Shown: piece after piece, positions 24,257-34,522 of the stretch
How positions within the stretch are numbered: position 1 is the first letter of the stretch
Layout: the number at the start of each line of letters is the position of its first letter
Origin: Atherinomorus stipes
Lineage: Eukaryota; Chordata; Actinopteri; Atheriniformes; Atherinidae
Direction of reading: 5' to 3'
Assembly (NCBI GenBank): GCA_023101725.1
Contig: JALJCO010010210.1
Span: 171,469-235,468, forward strand
Length of the DNA stretch: 64,000 bases
The notes under the pieces: generated by a model
The model's database searches: none
What the model was told of the DNA's origin: nothing
What the model saw: only the letters and a program-made list of their open reading frames with translations
Position numbers and translations under genes: made by a program

Positions 24257-25020
24257 TAGGGTGTATTCGCACCAGGATAGTCCAGGGACTCGGTCCAATT
24301 GGGCGGGGATTTCTGAAAAATTTTGAACCTTTCTTTGCTTCAGTTTACGCTCATTAACTGAATTGGACCAAGTTGTCTGGTTAAACCACCATAGTAACAA
24401 CAACTGCTCGCTAAGGGGCAACGCTTCCCACTGAACAATGACAAAAAAAACAAAAAAAAAACAGGAAGAAGAAGAAAACCGGACTCTGTGATTAGAATGG
24501 AAATCTTTCTGCTTCTTATTATTAGGTTACTCCATCTCTGTCTACACATTTTCAGGTTTTTTTACCTCAGCTTCTTCAAACATGCACTGTTTGCTTTGTT
24601 TTTCCTCCGACCCAAACAATAATCGACCCCACTTCCTTTTACTTCTGCTGTATTGCGGTCAACAAAAATCACTTCCATTAGGAGCGCTGGATTGTCCAAT
24701 AGTCCTGTGGCAAGATACACAATGGAGGGCCCGGGCTGGATTTGATACCCAGACTCCCAGGTGAGAGTCATGCGCGCTGACCAGTCAGCCAAAGGGACAT
24801 CCCCTTGGCCAAAGAGCCAGTGCGCATGATGACTCGGAGGCAAAGTGACAGGACCATCAACTGCCACAGTCCATTTGCAAGTGAACCGAGACCCCCGGCT
24901 TTCAGATGGAACAGAGTCCGCTTCTTTGGTGCGGCTTGTTTGGGCGACACAGATGACAGTAGCTACATGACACAGCTGATCTTTTTTATCTGGAAGGCAA
25001 ACGTAGCTTGAATGTGCAGC
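24257..25020 (+). mobile_element. Harbinger-like DNA element, interrupted
   Basis: The left tip TAGGGTGTATTCGCACC is the inverse of the right tip at 8779-8794. Inner sequence from ACTTCCATTAG to AGAGTCCGCTTCTTTGGTG matches 8570-8680, but is split by a 163-bp insertion. The right end could not be fixed. No transposase coding remains. Confidence 0.45.
24706..24868 (-). mobile_element. tRNA-like short element with TIRs, copy 2 (nested)
   Basis: This 163-bp copy starts TGTGGCAAG and ends ACTGCCACA, so it has 7-bp terminal inverted repeats (TGTGGCA/TGCCACA). It is flanked by GTCC on both sides (24702-24705 and 24869-24872). The uninterrupted site survives at 8606-8630 (AATAGTCCATTTGC), which confirms its exact borders. 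It is the best-defined member of the family at 22306, 61131 and 61402. Confidence 0.8.
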
Positions 25021-25142
25021 CAGGAATTGAACCACACACTGCTATTTCGATCATTCTTCATCCAGCTTCATCCCTCTTGCGTTTCTGTACTCTAGCTTGC
25101 TGCTAACTCGGTTCCTTTGGGCATTGTCATGTGACTGCCTGG

Positions 25143-25802
25143 TAGGGCTGGACGATAATTCAATATCAATATATATCGATCGATAGAGGTTTTTTCAATA
25201 TAAAAAAAAGAGGGTCAATAAAAGTTCAATATAGAAGCACAGTTTTCTGCTGTAGCCTATCGAGTTTCAGTGTTATGCCCCTTACATACTTCCACTGGAA
25301 AGCAGTAATATTGCGAACTCTGTCCTTTATAACGCTGCATTCAGACATGCGTACCGGTCTTTTACCTCGGAGATGTAGCAAACATGTACCGGCTGGCCTA
25401 CATGTCACAAGAGCGGAAATGTTGCGGCACGTTGTTTTGGCTGAAAGCACAAGAAAATGATCTGGACAGAGTTGAAGGGAGAGCGGGGGGCTGTGCTGAC
25501 TTTTCTGCAACATTTTGTGATGTGTGAAAGCGCCGGGACACAATAAGTCCACAAGGAAGCAGCATGTTTGAAAAGACGAGTCCGTTTAAAGAGCGGATGG
25601 ACTTTACCGCTCATGTTCCACAATGCAGGTCTGAAAACGGCTTTAGTTTGAACTTTATTATGATTCAGCAAAAGCTTAAATGGCCAGGGCTGCACCTAAA
25701 ATAGCTTTTGATTTGATAATGGCTTTTTTGATAAATATCGATATCGATCGAAACAGATTTTTTTTTTATTGATAATCTTTTTTTCTATATCGTCCAGCCC
25801 TA
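25143..25802. mobile_element. hAT-type non-autonomous element
   Basis: The ends TAGGGCTGGACGATA and TATCGTCCAGCCCTA are perfect inverted repeats of 15 bp. The flanks CTGCCTGG (25135-25142) and GTGCCTGG (25803-25810) give an 8-bp target duplication with one mismatch, the hAT hallmark. Both termini continue into ATCGAT-rich subterminal sequence. The interior holds another element (25265-25637). No transposase frame. Confidence 0.8.
25265..25637 (-). mobile_element. MITE copy nested inside the hAT element
   Basis: It is the inverse of the copy at 60606-60962. Shared blocks are CCTCGGAGATGTAGC, GCGGAAATGTTGCGGCAC, TCTGGACAGAGTTGAAGGG and TTTAAAGAGCGGATGGACTT. The tips here are worn (TTTCAGTG... 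and GGTCTGAAA). Apparent open frames on the minus strand (108 and 96 codons) are chance readings through the repeat. Confidence 0.65.
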
Positions 25803-26579
25803 GTGCCTGGCTACACCTGATTGGTGGTAGTGAAACGTAGCTTGTAGCCTGTGATGAAGCCAACAGCAAGCTTCGTTTGTTTAATGAGACATTCATGTGG
25901 AAGTCATTAACAAAACACTGTGATTTGCAAACTTATAAGACCAAAAAATAAAAACGACGAGCGGATGCTGTTGTAACAGAGTAGAAGTAGCGTTTCTTCC
26001 TCATAAATATACTTGGGGCTGTTCAGCTAATTGGGTTGTTAAAAAAATGCGTGCTGTTTTAGGTGCGGGGTAAAGTCACGCGAATGTAACAGGGCGAGTT
26101 TTTGAGGATTTGGTGGCTCCTGACGGAAAGTTAGAAGAGCATGTGGTACGCAAAATGATACGTGAGAGATGTTGTTTAGAGTATATGAGGCAAATAAAAA
26201 ACAGAATATAAGATAAATATGAGAGTCATTGCAAAAGAGACAAACGCCATTTAGAAAAACGGAGTTCGCTTTGCATAACTCTCACTTGAATATTTTAGAA
26301 AAGCAGTGAAGTAGAGAGTTTTATGATGTAAATGGAGATGGCGTTTGTCCCAACAGAAAAAAGCAGTTAACTCTGTTTTTCCACAGTGATGTTTGTCTGT
26401 TTTGAAATGAAATCTCATATAATACTATAAATGGGTGTCTGTGGGTGTAAGAAGAGGTCAGTTTAAGGCATGGATAAGGCACGCTGGTAAAGATGATCTG
26501 ATTTACGCCAGACTGCGCGCTCTTGGCACAATGCCAGGCGCGGGACCTGCGTATTGCCCCCCACCCCATGCAAAACTCA
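25803..26579. other. Non-coding sequence inside the nested cluster
   Basis: Unidentified sequence between the hAT-type element and a purine-rich tract. It carries two GGCGTTTGTC/GACAAACGCC motifs in inverse orientation (about 26249-26258 and 26340-26349) that may be the inner part of a larger element. No gene. Confidence 0.35.
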
Positions 26580-26790
26580 GTAATAAAAAAATAAAAAGGG
26601 AAATTTCAGGGGGGTAAAGAGAAAAAGAAAAGGGGGGGAAAAGAAAATTAAAATAAAAAAATAAAAAAAGAAAAAAAAAAAAAAAAAAAAATAAAAAAAA
26701 AACCAAAAAAAAAAAATATAAAAAAAAAAAAAGAAAAAGAAAAAGAGATAAGAAAACGAAAAACCAAAAAATAGAAGTCAACTACAAATA
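26580..26790 (+). repeat. Purine-rich, A-dominated low-complexity tract
   Basis: About 200 bp almost wholly of A and G, with long A-runs and few pyrimidines. The minus-strand frame at 26503-26781 translates to a phenylalanine/leucine run and is an artefact of this composition. Confidence 0.9.
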
Positions 26791-26917
26791 AGAAAAGGCA
26801 AAACCCCTATGAGAAACCCCCTTAGTGTTATAAATGTACTCTTTAAGCACAATTTATGTAAAAATGTACTCAAGTTGATGTAATGGAGTAAATGTAGCAC
26901 GTTCCTACCCACCTCTG
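26791..26917 (-). mobile_element. Right tip of a hAT-like element
   Basis: The motif series TAAAAATGTACTCAAGTTGA, TGTAATGGAGTAAATGTAGC and CCTACCCACCTCTG is the inverse of the CAGAGGTGGGTAG...TTACTCCATTACA tip common in fish. The matching opposite end is probably the ACTCAAGTACT-type sequence near 23905-24060. If so, the elements at 24257-25802 sit inside it. Confidence 0.5.
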
Positions 26918-28377
26918 CAAACATCTAAAGAACAGTGGTAAATCCACAGTGAAGTGTTTTACCTGCTGCTGCACATGGTCTAATCTTTACAAAGAGAAAA
27001 TCACTACAGTGCACACCCAGTCACACCTTGCTCACTTGTTTTCTGCTTCTTTTGACTCCAGATTAACTTTTGACTTTAGAGGCTGAGGAATCAGAATTAG
27101 CCCCTGAGTGACCCTTCTGTGGTCCCCCTAGATCATGTATAGACTCCCTGTGTCAAGATACCCAAACCTTGCACTCTAAGGTGGACTGTAGAAGACAAAA
27201 ATCAATCCAGTGGATACTCTGCCATGACTAATGTTAGATATGTGTGAATATGATCATACACACATATAAACACAAACATAGGTGCTCCCAAACACGCAGG
27301 TGAAATCCCTACCAAAGCTTTAGCAGGATAAAATTCCAGCAGGGTGATATTTGACCCAGGTTCTCCATGTCTGGTCTATTGTGTGACCAGGTTAACTAAT
27401 GGACTGGCTAATCAAAGGGGGCTGCCATGTCTGTCTCACCTTTGTCAATAGACGAGTGTTGACCTCTAAACCACACCTGCCCCCACCCCACCCCCTACCA
27501 CAGAAGCCGTATACTCTCCCATTCAAAACAAAGACGGACTAATCGACACCTCCAGCCAACTGGAATTTCCATAGTTTCTGTAGGAGAGAAGGCTTACTGA
27601 AATACCAGACAGGTGAACAAAAAACAAGCCCAGACTCATTCACCGATACGGCTGCAGCTCACTGGTGGAAATACTGGGAGTGCTGAGGAAGGTTTCGTAT
27701 CTATGGCCTCATAGAAAGAGAGGCCAAACAACGTGGCTGCAAATGCAACGGCACAAACTGGAGTAATTCCTCCCGCATCACAACTTACTGCAACAGCAAG
27801 TGTAATTACTGATTTTCCGTACGAAAAAATAAGAAAATAAGGGAAAGATTCAGTCTCTGTGGGGTCGTGCGCCACAGTAATGGCAATGACCGGCTATTCA
27901 AGCTTCAGTTATATTTTCAGATGAGGGACAATGAGAAGCATTTCAGTGATTCCTGCGGTGATGCCATCCCTCCACTGTTATTAGCCCGACGTTCCATGTC
28001 AGTGAGAGAAGTGCGTAAACACAGGGTACTGACAGACCCCCTGTCTCACACATGAATGGGAGAATTATTGTGTTCCCGCCTGCCCTAACTGATTCATTTT
28101 GGGCCACTAGTTTTTGAATGATGCACACAGTACTCTATTTAAGTATTATTTATTTGATCACAGTATGAAGCCAATCAGGACTAGGTTTGGCATGTGGGAG
28201 CCATTCATGTTTGCTCAGGATGTCATCAGTTTCTAAATGGTTGAATTTAGTTTATTCAGTTTTCAGTTATGGAAGGAGGTTTCACATTGCTGCTGCACTC
28301 TTCTACAATCTGATGTATGTATAAGTCCAATAAATGTGTTGTTATAAGCCTGTTTTGTTTGGATGTTTGTTGTTTGT
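26918..28377. other. Unique sequence, no gene proven
   Basis: The block at 27640-28110 is less AT-rich than its surroundings and carries minus-strand frames of 79 and 61 codons. They have hydrophobic stretches but no recognisable domain or consistent splice sites. It could be a conserved non-coding block or a missed exon; I cannot decide. Confidence 0.3.
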
Positions 28378-28379
28378 TT

Positions 28380-28630
28380 GGCGGCTGTGCTAGGTGGAAG
28401 AGCTGCGCCTTTAACCAGAGGGTTGTGGGACGTTCCAGGCTTCCCCAGACTACGGCCGAAGTGTCCTTGGGCAAGACACTGAACCCCAAGTTGCCTCCAA
28501 TGGCCAGGGGTATGAAGTGTGTGTGATTGTGTGGCGACTGGGTGAATGTGATATGTAGGTGCGCTTTGAGCGGTTAGTATGACTGGAAAAGCGCTATATA
28601 AGTACAGTCCATTTTTACCATCAGGATTAG

Positions 28631-28661
<31 letters not shown>
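28380..28661 (+). mobile_element. SINE-like dispersed repeat with poly(A)
   Basis: The block order is GGCGGCTGTGC, GGAAGAGCTGCGCCT, CAGAGGGTTGTGG, GAAGTGTCCTTGGGCAAGAC, ACTGAACCCCAAGTTGCC and AAAAGCGCTATATAAGTACA. It ends CAGTCCATTTTTACCA. I recognise this as a very common fish interspersed repeat with a tRNA-like head. A 26-base A-run (28636-28661) follows after a short gap and may be its tail or an independent run. Confidence 0.6.
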
Positions 28662-28769
28662 CCTTGCTCACATGATGCATTTGAATGTAGCACAAGTATA
28701 CGTATACAAGGCAAACTTTCAAAGTTCACCAAACACGTTTCCCCTCAAAGTTCTCCAAAGTAAAGAGAT

Positions 28770-29592
28770 GGACTCAGAATTCCTCCACATCAATTGTTTT
28801 TGTGTCTTTTCTTAATTGGACAAGAAGCAAATGCCTCCACTGGTCATCACTTGCTTGGAGAAGGTTGTTGTCCTGCTGCATGTCAATCAACTTTGGCAGT
28901 TGCTCCATGAGTGGAAGAAGAGAGAGGGGTACTCTGCATCTGTCTTGGCACAGGTTGCCATAGCAAAAGAAAGACACGCGATATGGATAATGAGAGGATC
29001 ATCAAAGTCGAGCTGTTTCTTAATTTCTCTGCATGCAACATAGAGACAACTTTGACAGGGTGGCTGGAGGGATCTTTGGCTGCTAAACTTGCTGCATCAC
29101 TTTACCCAAGTCTTTTATGTTGAGTGGAATAAGACTGGAGTCATCATTGACGCTGATCTGATTCAGGTGGAGCGTGCAGAACATTGTCTCTCTTCATGGA
29201 GGACAGACAGATATCTGTAGGATTCACACATCTTGCACCTCATTTTTTCACTTTGAAACTACTGATTAAGCTGCAAACTGTGGCAGGACCCATTCCAAGA
29301 TGTAACAGTACAGTTGAGCAGCCATCATTATGTACATGATAAATATTCTCTGCTGCTTCCAGTCTGGCATCAAACCACTGGTATCTGAAAAAAGTTTAAG
29401 GGCTTCCCACTGGTTGGACTTGCATTGGACAACTTTGTTTACTGACTTCAGTACTTTGTGGGGTTCAACATAACATAACTGTTGACATTCATGGACCTCT
29501 GCAGCACAGTTTTTAATAGAGATGTCAATATCGGCATTAAAATGGGATTGGACCTGAGTTGATGACCCCTGCTTTAGTTCTACCACCAACAA
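28770..29592 (-). pseudogene. Broken ORF region, possible transposase remnant
   Basis: On the minus strand, frames of 108 codons (29266-29592) and 67 codons (28774-28977) are separated by stops and frameshifts. The C-terminal piece contains QWRHLLLVQLRKDTKTIDVE and the upstream piece YVEPHKVLKSVNKVVQCKSN, so the codons look protein-like rather than random. A decayed hAT-type transposase or other retrocopied gene is possible. I do not recognise the family, and no intact reading frame exists. Confidence 0.3.
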
Positions 29593-31620
29593 CAGGTTTT
29601 AGCCACCCAGTAAAATAAGGAGTAGGTTTCCCATTCTTGCCTGTACACCTGTTTGTATCTTTTTTTAAGTCTTTACTCATGCCACAACTTTCTGCAAGTA
29701 CTTTGCTACCTACACCACTCACTATTTACATTTTTCTTCATCATGTATAACTTCATGCGTCATCACAGGCTTCGTAATATGCCACCACATGCTACGTCGA
29801 GCATTATTCCATGTAAGGAGGCTTATAAGATGAATACTATGTGCAGTTGCAGGATTTGTATCCTGATAGTGTTTAAAGGTTGCAATGTCAGGTTTTTGAG
29901 GAGGCCCCCCTCGGAGCACCAACATGCATCAAATGCTCATCTATTATAACTTACACTGATAATATGGGCAAAAAAATTTGGGCAAAAAGTTATACAGTAT
30001 CCCTTTAATGGGGAAGTAACAGCCACGTAATAAAGGGGTCATACTATCGTAAATTATAGGATTTGTGGAATTATTAAATGTACACCGTACAAGTACAATA
30101 ATTCTTGTATGTCTGGCAACACTAAACAAAGAAATCTCGAAATAAACTAATGAAACACTTATTTTGTAATATCATCTCAAGATTACGATCCTTGTCATAT
30201 AACAATGAGACGGTTAACCTACTCATCCATAACTTTCAACTTTTTGTAAGTGCCTTTGGCTTCGGTATTAGAATACTAACTTGGATTGCTGAGTTAGACT
30301 GTTCATCATCTCCTTCATAAGTAGTTAGTTTAATAAATGAAAAGATTTATTTGAGCCTTTTGATGCGCTGTGTTTTGCATCTTATGCACCACAAAGGTTG
30401 AAGATTTATATTTGAATTGTTTGTATTCAACCCCTCATAACTATTGTTTTATTGATTTAAATTAAGACCCCTCCCTTTCAGTAACTGAAGGAGGCATTTT
30501 ATATTACCTCATGCTTTCTCTATTTAGCTGTTTTAAAGTGACACTGATTCTGAATAAGACCTAATCAGATTGCACCGTATTTTTGTCTGCAGCTTACACA
30601 GGCTGTGCTGTATTCAGCCCAGTTAGACGGACCATTTGCATTCTGGGTGTGACATCTGGAATCTGCATCCAAATGGGGAATGAAATATTTATGCTGCAAA
30701 ATGATGGCACTCCTCATTGTCAATTTGCCTGAACACAGAAGTGCATTAGGAGGTAGGGTGCATTCCTGGCCAGGCGAATCAGAACAGAATCAGCCAATGA
30801 GGCGTCAGAAAAGGAGCGACGGAGGGGGAGTATCAAGGTAGAAAGAGATCACCTCTGGGCGGCCTCAGGCTACAGAGACTGCAGACACAGCCGACACCCT
30901 GAAATCTCACACAAAAGCCCTCAAGTAGCTTTAAATGTCAGAGCCCTCTCAAGCAAATTCCAACATTTAGGAATGAAAGGCTCTTTTGTTTCATTAGTCA
31001 GATATTATGTATATTTGTTGTGATGTAGATTCTGTTAAGCTTCATGACAGTGTGAAGGATATTAAATTGATTCAAAATGCAGCGTGGTTCATTATACATA
31101 AATAAACAATAAGCATCTGAACAGCTGCAATATATCAATGATACATTTATGTATGGTATGATTAAATACAGGAGGTATAATAGGAGGTAGGTATAATTAA
31201 ATACATTGCAGAAGACGCGATAATCCCACATGCTACTTTGCATTTTACTGTTGTTGGAGATAGATGCTATGATGATTTATTCCTACTATACACAAGTTTC
31301 CCATTTTTAAAATTAGGTTAAAATCATCTGATTTTTAAAACAAAAAGGTCTAAAAAGGGCATATTAGCTTATAAAAGCAATATTAACATAAATGTATTGC
31401 ATTCACTTGAGAAAACAACGAAAAGTTCAGATTTTCTGAAATAATGACTTGCTTTGACATGAAATACTTTACTGTTCTGTTTTCTGCATGGAGATTGTTT
31501 AATTAAGAATTATTTTCTATCTTTTTTTTATTGAAAACATTTCAGTTGTGTTTTTATGAATAAATGACACCCTTCAAAGTTCCATGAGAAGCTCCCAGCC
31601 ATGCTCTACCTGCAATAATA
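29593..31620. other. Unique sequence with a possible conserved block
   Basis: No gene recognised. The part at about 30585-30790 is repeat-free with motifs such as GGACCATTTGCATTCTGG (an octamer-like ATTTGCAT core) and AATGAAATATTTATGC. It may be a conserved non-coding element. The rest is AT-rich and plain. Confidence 0.3.
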
Positions 31621-31895
31621 ATAATCATTTTTACTTTATTGATCCCAATTGGGAAATTCGGCTCTGCATTTGACCCACCTCTAGATAGACTGGAGCTCCC
31701 AAGCTCTAGTCTATGTGTTCATAAAGCTCCCCTTGGCAAAGCAAAACTGTTTAACACAATAAAGCAATCGGATTTCCATTCTGCTTGCTATGATGCTGGA
31801 CAGGACAAGTAGAAAAGAAAATAGAAACAAAGAAGAGAAAAAGCAAAAAAAAGAGAAAAAAAAAGGAAAAAGAAGAAGAAAAAAAAAAAGATTGA
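31621..31895 (+). repeat. Retroelement-like tails ending in purine-rich tract
   Basis: TTTATTGATCCCAATTGGGA at about 31637-31656 is a motif I know from dispersed fish repeats. At 31711 begins the 110-bp block shared with 1979-2080 (TGTTCATAAAGCTCCC to GCTGGACAGGACAAGTA). It then runs into an A/G-rich tract. As at the first copy, an A-rich 3' tail supports a retroelement end on the plus strand. Confidence 0.5.
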
Positions 31896-31940
31896 CTATA
31901 GAGCAATGGGCTGTCATGTCACAGCACGTGGAGAACAGTT

Positions 31941-31958
31941 GGGGGGGGGGGGGGGGGG
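31941..31958 (+). repeat. G18 homopolymer
   Basis: Uninterrupted run of 18 G just after the retroelement-like tail. The assembled length may be inaccurate. Confidence 0.9.
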
Positions 31959-32097
31959 TAAAGACCCACTGTGGTTGAGAGAAGGCAGCATCTTTAACAA
32001 GAATAATGTAATTTAGTATTTTACAGATCATTTGTTTAGCTAAGTTAGACTCTTCAGCCTTTTATTACCACAGACCTACAACTCAGCTGCAGTAAGA

Positions 32098-32790
32098 CCA
32101 TAGACTGTATATATTCTGGCGTGCTTCCGGTCTTTCTGAATAGAGAAATGTGAGCAGTTGGGCGTGTTTACGTCGCCATCTTGCGTGTCACGTACGTCGA
32201 CCAGGAAATACTAAAATGGGACAGGCGGCGGGGGAAATGATTGACAGCTGACGTACTGTGGGCTAAACGCTAACTGAGCTAACACGAAACTAAGAGGAGC
32301 TAACAATGATAAGCCCCCTAAGCGGCACGGTTAAGGTAAGACATGCTTAGACTTGCAATCGCTGACTAAACACCGCCGTGTGCGACTCTGTAACAAACTG
32401 AGACTTATTAAGAGCAAAGAAGGAGCTAACTAGGAGCCTCCGGTCGGCAGGCGGAGCTTCCGGTCTGCCGCATGTCAATCATAAGGACACGCCCTTAATT
32501 ATGTGTAATTTGAAGAATAAATAACATCTAAACAAATGAGTTATAAAAAAATTCACCCCCCTCACAGTTGACATGAAGGTAAACTTGACCTAATAAACCT
32601 AAAATGATTTTTTGAACCAGGCTGTAAACCTGTTTATTTCTGCTGTGAAGTTGGCGTTTTTAACATGGGAGTCTATGGGGATTTGCTCGCTCTTGGAGCC
32701 AGCCCCTAGCGGATGAAGGGAATATTACAGAAAATGTCCATTTCCGGGTTGCATCACTGCTGGCCACCGGAGGTTGCCGCTTGAGTAAGA
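32098..32790. repeat. Unclassified DNA-transposon-like repeat
   Basis: It begins near ACCATAGACTGTATATAT and ends near CTGGCCACCGGAGGTTGCCG, both of which I associate with dispersed fish repeats. CpG content is higher than around it. Open frames are absent. The family and exact ends are not established. Confidence 0.35.
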
Positions 32791-32973
32791 CGGGACTGAT
32801 GGGCAGGTCTGTGCACTACCTGGATGTACGTTGCAGTCTCGGAAACCTGGTTTTCAATGGCACTTTTCCAAATTCTTTCACGCCAAACAAAACTTGATCT
32901 ATAAAGCACCCTTCGTACAATCAAATGTAGCACAAAGTGCTTTACAGATTTTAAGCAATATTAAAAGACTGAT

Positions 32974-33004
32974 CCCCCCCCCCCCCCCCCCCCCCCACCC
33001 CCCC
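32974..33004 (+). repeat. C-run (C23 plus C7)
   Basis: A 23-base C-run, one A, then seven more C, immediately before the left end of a Tc1 remnant. Confidence 0.9.
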
Positions 33005-33012
33005 ATCCCCTA

Positions 33013-34522
33013 CAGCCATGTCCAAAAGTTTTGAATGTCTGAAATATCGTTTTGTTTTTTTTTTAACAAAGTCTGATGCTTCACCTTTTTATGATGGCAA
33101 TTTGCATCTGATCCAGAATGTTGTGAGGTGAGGTCAGATTAACTGTCATTTCTTGCAAAGTTCCTTTTTGCCTTGAAAATTGAGTTAATCACAAAAAAAA
33201 AAAAAAAAAATTCTTTTTGATGAATCCCCTCTGATTGTTCGGGGGATCCAGACAAAAACTTGCTTGAAAAAGAAAATCTGAACCCTACCATCAGCCCTGT
33301 GTCATGCCAACAGTACAGTATCCTGACACCATTCGTGTGTTCGGTTGTTTCTCAGTCAAGGGAGTGAGCTCACTCGCAATTTTACCAAAGAGCACAGCCA
33401 TGATTGAAGAATAGTACTGGAACATCCTCCAAGAGCAACTTCTCCCCACTATCCAAGAACAGTTTGGTGATAAATAATTCCTTTTCTAGCATGGTGGTGC
33501 ACCTTGCATGAGGCAAAACTGTTTACTAAGTGGCTCAGGGAACAAAACATAGACATTTTGGTTCCATGGCCAGAAAACTCCCCAGACCTTAAACCCATTG
33601 AGAACTTGTGGTCCATCTTCAGAGGTGGATGGACAAACAAAACCCACAAACTCTGACAAATTGGTTATGCAAACATTGGTTATGCAAGAATGGACTGCCA
33701 TCAGTCAGGATTTGGCCCAGAAGTTGATTGACAGCATACCAGGATGAATTAGAGAAGTCTTAGGGTGCATCTACACTAGGTAGTGTTTAAACGCATAAAC
33801 ATTTAGCCAAAGCCCCGTCTCGGCCACACTAGCCTATCGTTTAAGGTTCCCCTCCCCGGATATTTTTTTACACGGGCAAGTGTGCCGTCGAATTCTTGAA
33901 TCTTCAGTTTTTGGATTTGTGTAGACTTGTTAAGTTAGTGGTTCCCAAACTTTTTCTGCAGGGCCCCCTTTTCATTGGCAATTATAATGTCAACAAAAGT
34001 CTCTCTTACTTATGAAGTGCTTGGAAATATATTTCAGGAAACCAAAGTTGGGGATGTACACAGAGTACCGGCATCGTTTGGTGCCAGTTCCTAATCTTAA
34101 TGATACTGGAATACTGTTAAGATTCTGGACAAACTATATTACTACCGATACTTTGTGAATGTCTACCTAATCGTTGTGTAGTCATGACACTAACACATAA
34201 TCATTGTGGTGGAGTAAGACAGACACACTTCCCGTATTCTCACAGCTGTCCTTCACCTACATTCAGGCCTCTTCAGCCCCGTCTGAACCAGTGTTGTCGA
34301 CCACTGGATCTTTAAACATATTATGTCTTTATTGTTTACTCTAAATGATCTTATAGTATCAGTAAGAGTATCGACAAATATTGGTATCAATAAGGAGTAT
34401 CGGTGTTGGTATTGTATTAATAAAATCATTACAATAAGCATCACTAACCATGGTAACATCTGACAAAAAGACCTGAAAACACTGAAGCAGCAGAAAATGA
34501 ATGTTTGTGTCATTCTTATAAC
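33013..34522 (+). pseudogene. Tc1-like transposon remnant, split by an insertion
   Basis: The left tip CAGCCATGTCCAAAAGTTTT follows a TA dinucleotide. The body joins the 5' untranslated part directly to the middle of the transposase (TTTTTGATGAATCCCCTCTG), so the DNA-binding half is deleted. The remaining reading includes the signature NIDILVPWPENSPDLKP and IENLWSIF, with frameshifts (for example near 33500), and the end QDLAQKLIDSIP. After 33770 unrelated sequence intervenes. The right subterminal block CATGGTAACATCTGACAAAA...GTGTCATTCTTATAA reappears at about 34448-34522. It is non-functional. Confidence 0.75.
33776..34440 (-). mobile_element. Repeat inserted in the Tc1 remnant
   Basis: Much of 34060-34430 is the inverse of 54560-55075. 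Shared features are the TATCAGTAAGA/GTATCG motifs, GTTTGTCCAGAATCT, and GTGTGTCTGTCTTA with its following GTGGAATAAG-like block. The left part (GGTGCATCTACACTAGG...) looks like another tip and may be a second element. A decayed hAT family is plausible. Confidence 0.5.

Noticed and set aside
24562..25035. 157-codon minus-strand open frame
   Set aside because: It passes through the Harbinger-like element and the tRNA-like insertion, so it is composed of unrelated repeat sequences.
25226..25695. Open frames of 108 and 96 codons, minus strand
   Set aside because: They lie wholly inside the nested MITE. The other copy at 60606 does not keep a matching frame.
26503..26781. 92-codon minus-strand frame resembling a membrane protein
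   Set aside because: The phenylalanine/leucine run is a translation of the A-rich low-complexity tract.
28380..28661. Possible RNA gene with a tRNA-like head
   Set aside because: The block order is that of an abundant fish dispersed repeat.
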